Assembly (NCBI GenBank): GCA_041164265.1
Contig: JBEAPR010000095.1
Location: forward strand, 1-10,221
Origin: CALAZP01 sp041164265
Lineage (GTDB): Bacteria > Bacteroidota > Bacteroidia > Chitinophagales > Saprospiraceae
Direction: 5' to 3'
Length of the DNA stretch: 10,221 bases
Shown: piece by piece, positions 6,681 through 10,221 of the stretch
Layout: each line of letters begins with the position of its first letter
Position numbering within the stretch: position 1 is the first letter of the stretch
Notes under the pieces: model-generated
Database searches by the model: none
Seen by the model: only the letters and a program-made list of their open reading frames with translations
What the model was told of the DNA's origin: nothing
Made by a program: the position numbers and the translations under genes

Positions 6681-8395
6681 GAGCAAATAGAATATCTGTA
6701 ATACTTTTGGTAACGCTTTCTGTTATAGGGTGTGATTTTAAGGAGTATTATAATTTAAAAAGAAGTGTAAGGCGAACCAAGTCTCAGATTAGAACGGTCA
6801 ATAGGGATATGACAGGCATTGGGAAGCTTTTTGGTGTTCAAAACGCAACAGATTCGGCGAGCAACCAGGAAATTCTGGAAGAACTTGAACCTTTGGAACA
6901 AAAAAACATGCTCAACACCTATGGATATTTATATGATTTTTTAAATCCTTCGGAAAAAGACCTGATATCCTCCAATAATTTTTATTGGGACTCGACCAAT
7001 CAGGTTTATTATGTACAAAGTGAGCGGGTAAGGCAGCTTAATTTAAATTATGAAGTTTTTGGATGGCATCCTTATTGGATGGGAGATGCTTGGAAAAGTT
7101 ATCCTTTTAAGCTGTTGAGTACCTTGTCTTATTTTGCCTACAAAGTAGATCCTGTTACGGGAAGTTATCAAAATCCCAAACAGATTGAAGAATGGAAGAC
7201 TACAGCCATGATAGATTCGGCAAAGGCAAATCAGACCAGAGTCTTGCTCAGTATTGCCAGCCATGGAATGTTACAAAATGAGCAATTTTTAAATAATCCA
7301 GAAGCGTGGAATATTTTGGCAGATTCCATTGCTAGTTTGGTAAATTTAAGACAAGCAGAAGGTGTTGATTTAAATTTTGAGGGCATTCCCTATAAGGATC
7401 GCTGGGCATTTGTAAGCTTCGTAGAACAGTTGAGACAAACATTAAGTTTAAAGCTAGACCAATCCACACCCTTTATATCCCTTACATTACCAGCTCAAAG
7501 CAACCGAAATTCGTTTGAGATAAGGGCATTGCAAAGTCAGGTGGATTTATTTGTCATTATGGGATACAATTATCAAGGTAATGGAAGGTCCAATGGTGCA
7601 GTTGCTCCACTAAGAACAGTAGAGACTAATGGCAATTCACTACAAAAAACGGTGGAGTATTATATAGACGAGGGAATTGATGGTGATAAAACCATTTTGG
7701 CTTTACCTTATTTTGGGTCTAGATGGACTGGAGAGTTAGGGGATAATGGGTTATACGAAACCTTTTTTGACAAGGAGGTTACCTTTAGAGAAATAATGAC
7801 TTTGTATAATAGTAATTATCAACCGGAGTTAGATATTACTAGTATGACCAAATATCATTTTATTGAATTTCAGGACAGCTCTTCTATAGAATTATGGTTT
7901 GATGATGAATTTACATTAGGGAAAAAATATGATTTTGCTTTGAGTAATCAATTGAGGGGTATAGGAATATGGGCATTAGGTTATGATAATGGATATACGG
8001 AATTATGGGATGTTATCAACGAAAAATTTACCACAGATACGCTTATCATTGCTGACCCAATAGCTGAAGCCGATGGGTATCCTATTAAATTGAGTGGGTT
8101 TCTATTGCAGTATAAAAATGTATTGCTAACGGTGTTTTTAATGTTTGCGCTTTCGGTTGTTATGGGTTTTTTCATTGCATTTAATGACTGGAGGGTTAGA
8201 GAATCTATATTTGGTAGCCAATTATATCGATATTTAATCATGTTAATTTTTGCCATTCTATTAGTTCCTTTGTTGAGTCTAATTGAGTGGTTTTCTGATG
8301 ATAGATGGAAATTGTTATTGGCTTTTTTAAGCGGGATTCTTTGTTTTTACATAGTTACTAAAATAACTGTATCGTTTTCTTCAAATAAACCTTAG
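6677..8395 (+). CDS. GH18-type glycosidase-like lipoprotein with three C-terminal membrane spans
   Basis: The 572-residue product has a lipoprotein signal ending in the lipobox VIGC (C19), a helical linker (20-120) and a GH18 TIM barrel (about 124-450). The barrel shows FGWHPYW (128-134), a strand RVLLSIASHG (188-197), the catalytic-strand motif EGVDLNFE (228-235), VIMGYNYQG (293-301) and the closing strand GIGIWALGYDNGYTELW (428-444). The known GH18 motif is DGxDxDxE: the acid Glu (E235) is kept, but the first Asp is Glu (E228) and the Asp two before the acid is Asn (N233), so activity on chitin- or peptidoglycan-like glycans may be altered or lost. Three spans follow at about 483-503, 514-537 and 543-562. 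A protein with both a lipobox and C-terminal spans should sit in the inner membrane with the barrel in the periplasm. Last clear gene of the operon, overlapping the previous gene by four bases. Confidence 0.87.
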   Translation: MRANRISVILLVTLSVIGCDFKEYYNLKRSVRRTKSQIRTVNRDMTGIGKLFGVQNATDSASNQEILEELEPLEQKNMLNTYGYLYDFLNPSEKDLISSNNFYWDSTNQVYYVQSERVRQLNLNYEVFGWHPYWMGDAWKSYPFKLLSTLSYFAYKVDPVTGSYQNPKQIEEWKTTAMIDSAKANQTRVLLSIASHGMLQNEQFLNNPEAWNILADSIASLVNLRQAEGVDLNFEGIPYKDRWAFVSFVEQLRQTLSLKLDQSTPFISLTLPAQSNRNSFEIRALQSQVDLFVIMGYNYQGNGRSNGAVAPLRTVETNGNSLQKTVEYYIDEGIDGDKTILALPYFGSRWTGELGDNGLYETFFDKEVTFREIMTLYNSNYQPELDITSMTKYHFIEFQDSSSIELWFDDEFTLGKKYDFALSNQLRGIGIWALGYDNGYTELWDVINEKFTTDTLIIADPIAEADGYPIKLSGFLLQYKNVLLTVFLMFALSVVMGFFIAFNDWRVRESIFGSQLYRYLIMLIFAILLVPLLSLIEWFSDDRWKLLLAFLSGILCFYIVTKITVSFSSNKP

Positions 8396-8614
8396 AAAAG
8401 GTACCGTTTCCTTAAATTCCAATACCGTATTATAAAGGCTACGTCAAACCTTTGGGAAATATTAGGGATGCGTTTAAATTTGATATTGTTAATGAGACAC
8501 CTATTAAAATTTAACTATGTTAATTCTTATTTTTCTACTAATTGCTCTTCTTTTATTCAGATTGGAGGTCGTAAAAGAAGCTTAAATCAATCCCAATTTT
8601 CAAAGCTAAGATTT
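8396..8614. other. Operon tail between the GH18 stop and the terminator; no confident gene
   Basis: This stretch of 219 bases lies between the TAG of the GH18 gene and the terminator stem. It holds no gene I can support. Two fragments look faintly coding. A 32-codon open stretch between TAA codons (8416-8514, ending FDIVNETPIKI) lacks an ATG or GTG at its beginning. A 22-codon ORF at 8517-8585 starts with ATG and encodes a very hydrophobic peptide (MLILIFLLIALLLFRLE). A longer ORF starting at 8468 reads straight through the terminator and looks spurious. Confidence 0.4.
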
Positions 8615-8653
8615 AATAGCCCAAAAATATTTTGGGCTATTTTTATTTTTTCC
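8615..8653 (+). terminator. Rho-independent terminator of the plus-strand operon
   Basis: AATAGCCCAAAA (8615-8626) pairs perfectly with TTTTGGGCTATT (8630-8641) around a three-base loop, and a T-rich tract (TTTATTTTTTCC) follows. This is a strong plus-strand terminator 220 bases after the GH18 stop. On the minus strand it begins just after the stop of the dioxygenase gene, but the tract behind the stem there (AAATCTTAG) is a poor U-run, so it would act only weakly in that direction. Confidence 0.85.
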
Positions 8654-9470
8654 TAAATGATTTAATTTTTTCTATCAGGGAGCTGGGAAGAACTTGATTC
8701 AAGGTGTTAACTAAGCCGTTATACCTTTTCATTTTAGAGCTGTCTTTTCCTTTCCTAGCGGCAAAAGTTGTGGTAATCCTTTTAGATTCATTTTTACTCA
8801 ACTCCTTTTCAGGGCGACCATTGCTATAATAGTATAGAGCCAGAGATTTTCTACTTCTTTCTTCTGGGCAGTTTAAAGGGTCGGGGTGACCATGCCAAGA
8901 GTCTCCGGTAGTAGTAAATAAAGCTATTCGGTTGAAGACGGGTAAGATTTTTGTTACACTTTTGGACATGTCTCTTTCCCATAATTCAAAATGGCCCCCG
9001 TATTCTTCATTCCAATCTTTATTTAGATAGATCAGCAGATTAAGGCGCCTATCTAGTTTTAACTTTCTATGTCTATGAAAGTCAACATGTAGTTTGAGAA
9101 ACCCTCCCCTTTTGATTTCATGAAAGCCACCACCCTCAAAGTAAGGATCTGGGATTAAAGTTTCCGTAATACCTGTAAGTATTTGTAAGAAATTTAGAAA
9201 AGGTTCTGAATTTAAAAAGTGTACTAATTTTCTAGTGTTTGGCCCAAATTGGACCTCGCCTTTTGTGGCTAGTTTTTGTTCATTTGGATTAGTGTAAGTC
9301 AGTTTGTCTTTTAATTTTTCTACATTGGGAAATTCGCGTAAAACTTCTTCCAAAAAATTAGGGTCAAAAAAATTATCTAAATAAATGTTTGGAAACGGCC
9401 TATTGGTTTGGTATATATTTGTTAATTTTTCTGCTGTAACAGGAAGATTAGTGTATTGACTTGAAAGCAT
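8643..9470 (-). CDS. 2-oxoglutarate/Fe(II)-dependent dioxygenase (prolyl-4-hydroxylase-like superfamily)
   Basis: The 275-residue product shows the double-stranded beta-helix dioxygenase pattern. Iron ligands are likely H128 and D130 in LKLHVDFHRH (125-134) and H193 in GDSWHGHPDP (189-198); the Arg that would bind 2-oxoglutarate is likely R207 in SRKSLALYYYS (206-216). Between them lie LNLLIYLNKDWNEEYGGHFELW (143-164, a typical strand-turn block). The N-terminal FPNIYLDNFF is the usual entry strand of this group, and a basic tail follows residue 220. Related enzymes often sit among polysaccharide or glycosyltransferase genes; the substrate cannot be told from sequence. No signal peptide, so cytosolic. 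ATG 9470 gives normal family spacing. Divergent from the GT2 gene with 45 bases between starts; converges on the operon across the terminator. Confidence 0.9.
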   Translation of the reverse strand: MLSSQYTNLPVTAEKLTNIYQTNRPFPNIYLDNFFDPNFLEEVLREFPNVEKLKDKLTYTNPNEQKLATKGEVQFGPNTRKLVHFLNSEPFLNFLQILTGITETLIPDPYFEGGGFHEIKRGGFLKLHVDFHRHRKLKLDRRLNLLIYLNKDWNEEYGGHFELWERDMSKSVTKILPVFNRIALFTTTGDSWHGHPDPLNCPEERSRKSLALYYYSNGRPEKELSKNESKRITTTFAARKGKDSSKMKRYNGLVNTLNQVLPSSLIEKIKSFRKK

Positions 9471-9486
9471 ACGTTAATTTTTATAA

Positions 9487-9515
9487 CAAGATAAATTAAA
9501 ATTTATTGACAACAA
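9487..9515 (-). promoter_or_regulatory. Candidate promoter of the dioxygenase gene
   Basis: On the minus strand TTGTTG (9515-9510) is followed after 16 bases by TATCTTG (9493-9487), close to the Bacteroidota TTG / TAnnTTTG arrangement, 16 bases before the ATG at 9470. The -7 element has one base fewer in its T-run than the consensus. Placement is by motif only, in a very AT-rich gap. Confidence 0.25.
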
Positions 9516-10221
9516 ATGATTGACAAAACTTTAAGTATAGTTATACCGGCCTTTAATGAAGCAGCTACCATCCACCAGATTTTGGACCAAATCAAAGGAG
9601 TTGAATTGGTCCAAGGAATCAAAAAAGAAATTATTATAGTCAATGACTACTCTACAGACAATACCAGCGCAGCAGTTAAAGCATATATGGAAAACAATTC
9701 CAGTTTGCCGATTCGATTGGTAGAGCACGAGCAAAATCAAGGAAAAGGAGCTGCGTTACATACGGGAATTGATTATGCTTCGGGGGATTATATTATTATA
9801 CAGGATGCGGATTTGGAGTACGACCCCAAAGAGTATAATCTTCTGTTGCAGCCTATATTGGATGATTTTGCAGATGTGGTTTATGGTTCAAGATTTATGG
9901 GAGGTAAGCCTCATCGAATTTTATTTTTTTGGCATTCCATTGGCAATAAATGGCTGACTTTTTTATCTAATGTTTTTACCAATTTGAACCTTACAGATAT
10001 GGAGACATGCTATAAATTATTTAAATCGGAGGTAATTAAAGGATTGGAATTGAAAGAAAAGCGATTTGGGTTTGAACCAGAGGTAACCGCTAAAGTTGCG
10101 AGGGTTCCAGGCATAAGGATTTATGAAGTGGGGATATCCTACTATGGAAGGACTTATGAAGAAGGGAAAAAAATTGGATGGAAGGATGGTTTCAGGGCGC
10201 TTTATTGCATTTTAAAGTACA
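9516..10221 (+). CDS. GT2 family glycosyltransferase, polyprenyl-phosphate-sugar synthase (DPM1-like), right end cut
   Basis: The frame from ATG 9516 stays open for 235 codons to the window edge, so the stop is not seen; family members of about 240 residues suggest only a few residues are missing unless a C-terminal domain follows. GT-A fold motifs are present: LSIVIPAFNEA (6-16), IIIVNDYSTDNT (39-50), QNQGKGAALHTGI (73-85), the metal-binding DAD in IIIQDADLEYDP (93-104), VVYGSRFMGG (121-130), TDMETCYKLF (160-169) and RFGFEPE (183-189), then GRTYEEGKKIGWKDG (211-225). These are typical of enzymes that move a sugar from a nucleotide donor to dolichol- or undecaprenyl-phosphate at the cytosolic membrane face. 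Donor sugar not determinable. No Shine-Dalgarno motif precedes the ATG. Divergent from the dioxygenase gene, which fits a glycan-synthesis neighbourhood. Confidence 0.92.
   Translation, partial: MIDKTLSIVIPAFNEAATIHQILDQIKGVELVQGIKKEIIIVNDYSTDNTSAAVKAYMENNSSLPIRLVEHEQNQGKGAALHTGIDYASGDYIIIQDADLEYDPKEYNLLLQPILDDFADVVYGSRFMGGKPHRILFFWHSIGNKWLTFLSNVFTNLNLTDMETCYKLFKSEVIKGLELKEKRFGFEPEVTAKVARVPGIRIYEVGISYYGRTYEEGKKIGWKDGFRALYCILKY

Noticed and set aside
8468..8656. 62-codon plus-strand ORF after the GH18 gene
   Set aside because: It runs through the terminator hairpin and its T-tract and into the end of the convergent dioxygenase gene; the product has no recognisable features.
9531..9957. Open frames at 9531-9740 (minus) and 9769-9957 (plus)
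   Set aside because: Both overlap the clear GT2 glycosyltransferase frame and encode nothing recognisable.
1..10221. CRISPR array, tRNA/rRNA genes, insertion sequences or integrase genes
   Set aside because: No spaced direct repeats, tRNA-like cloverleafs, transposase or recombinase motifs were seen on reading the window.

Overview
The window is AT-rich DNA, probably from a member of the Bacteroidota. The evidence is weak Shine-Dalgarno signals, -7-like boxes of the TAnnTTT type, and an nSTAND1 / TM / coiled-coil / beta-propeller protein of a kind common in that phylum. I cannot resolve the order or genus. No RNA genes, insertion sequences, CRISPR arrays or integrase genes were seen.

Left and centre (1-8395) form one divergently organised locus. 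On the minus strand, a 1013-residue NTPase has a cytosolic nSTAND1 P-loop module, one membrane span, a long coiled coil and a seven-bladed propeller. It is followed 8 bases later by the start of an unrecognised gene cut by the window edge. On the plus strand, four genes overlap by 1 or 4 bases and must be one operon: a cytosolic protein with a PLD-like fold lacking the HKD motif plus Ig-like domains; a four-span DUF4407 membrane protein; a secreted beta-rich protein; and a GH18-type lipoprotein with three C-terminal membrane spans. The two arms share a short intergenic region in which -7-like boxes face each other in near mirror symmetry.

My reading, which is inference, is that the locus encodes a trans-envelope assembly. 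The NTPase would be powered in the cytosol and its propeller would face the periplasm, where the secreted protein, the DUF4407 loop and the glycosidase-like domain also lie. This gene combination is the best candidate for an undescribed system in the window. I cannot say whether it serves defence, cell-wall remodelling or envelope signalling.

Right end (8396-10221). A 12-bp-stem intrinsic terminator closes the operon. Beyond it lie a convergent 2-oxoglutarate/Fe(II) dioxygenase gene and, divergent from that, a nearly complete GT2 family polyprenyl-phosphate-sugar-synthase-like glycosyltransferase cut by the right edge. These look like surface-glycan or lipid-linked-sugar genes, with no visible link to the left locus beyond proximity.
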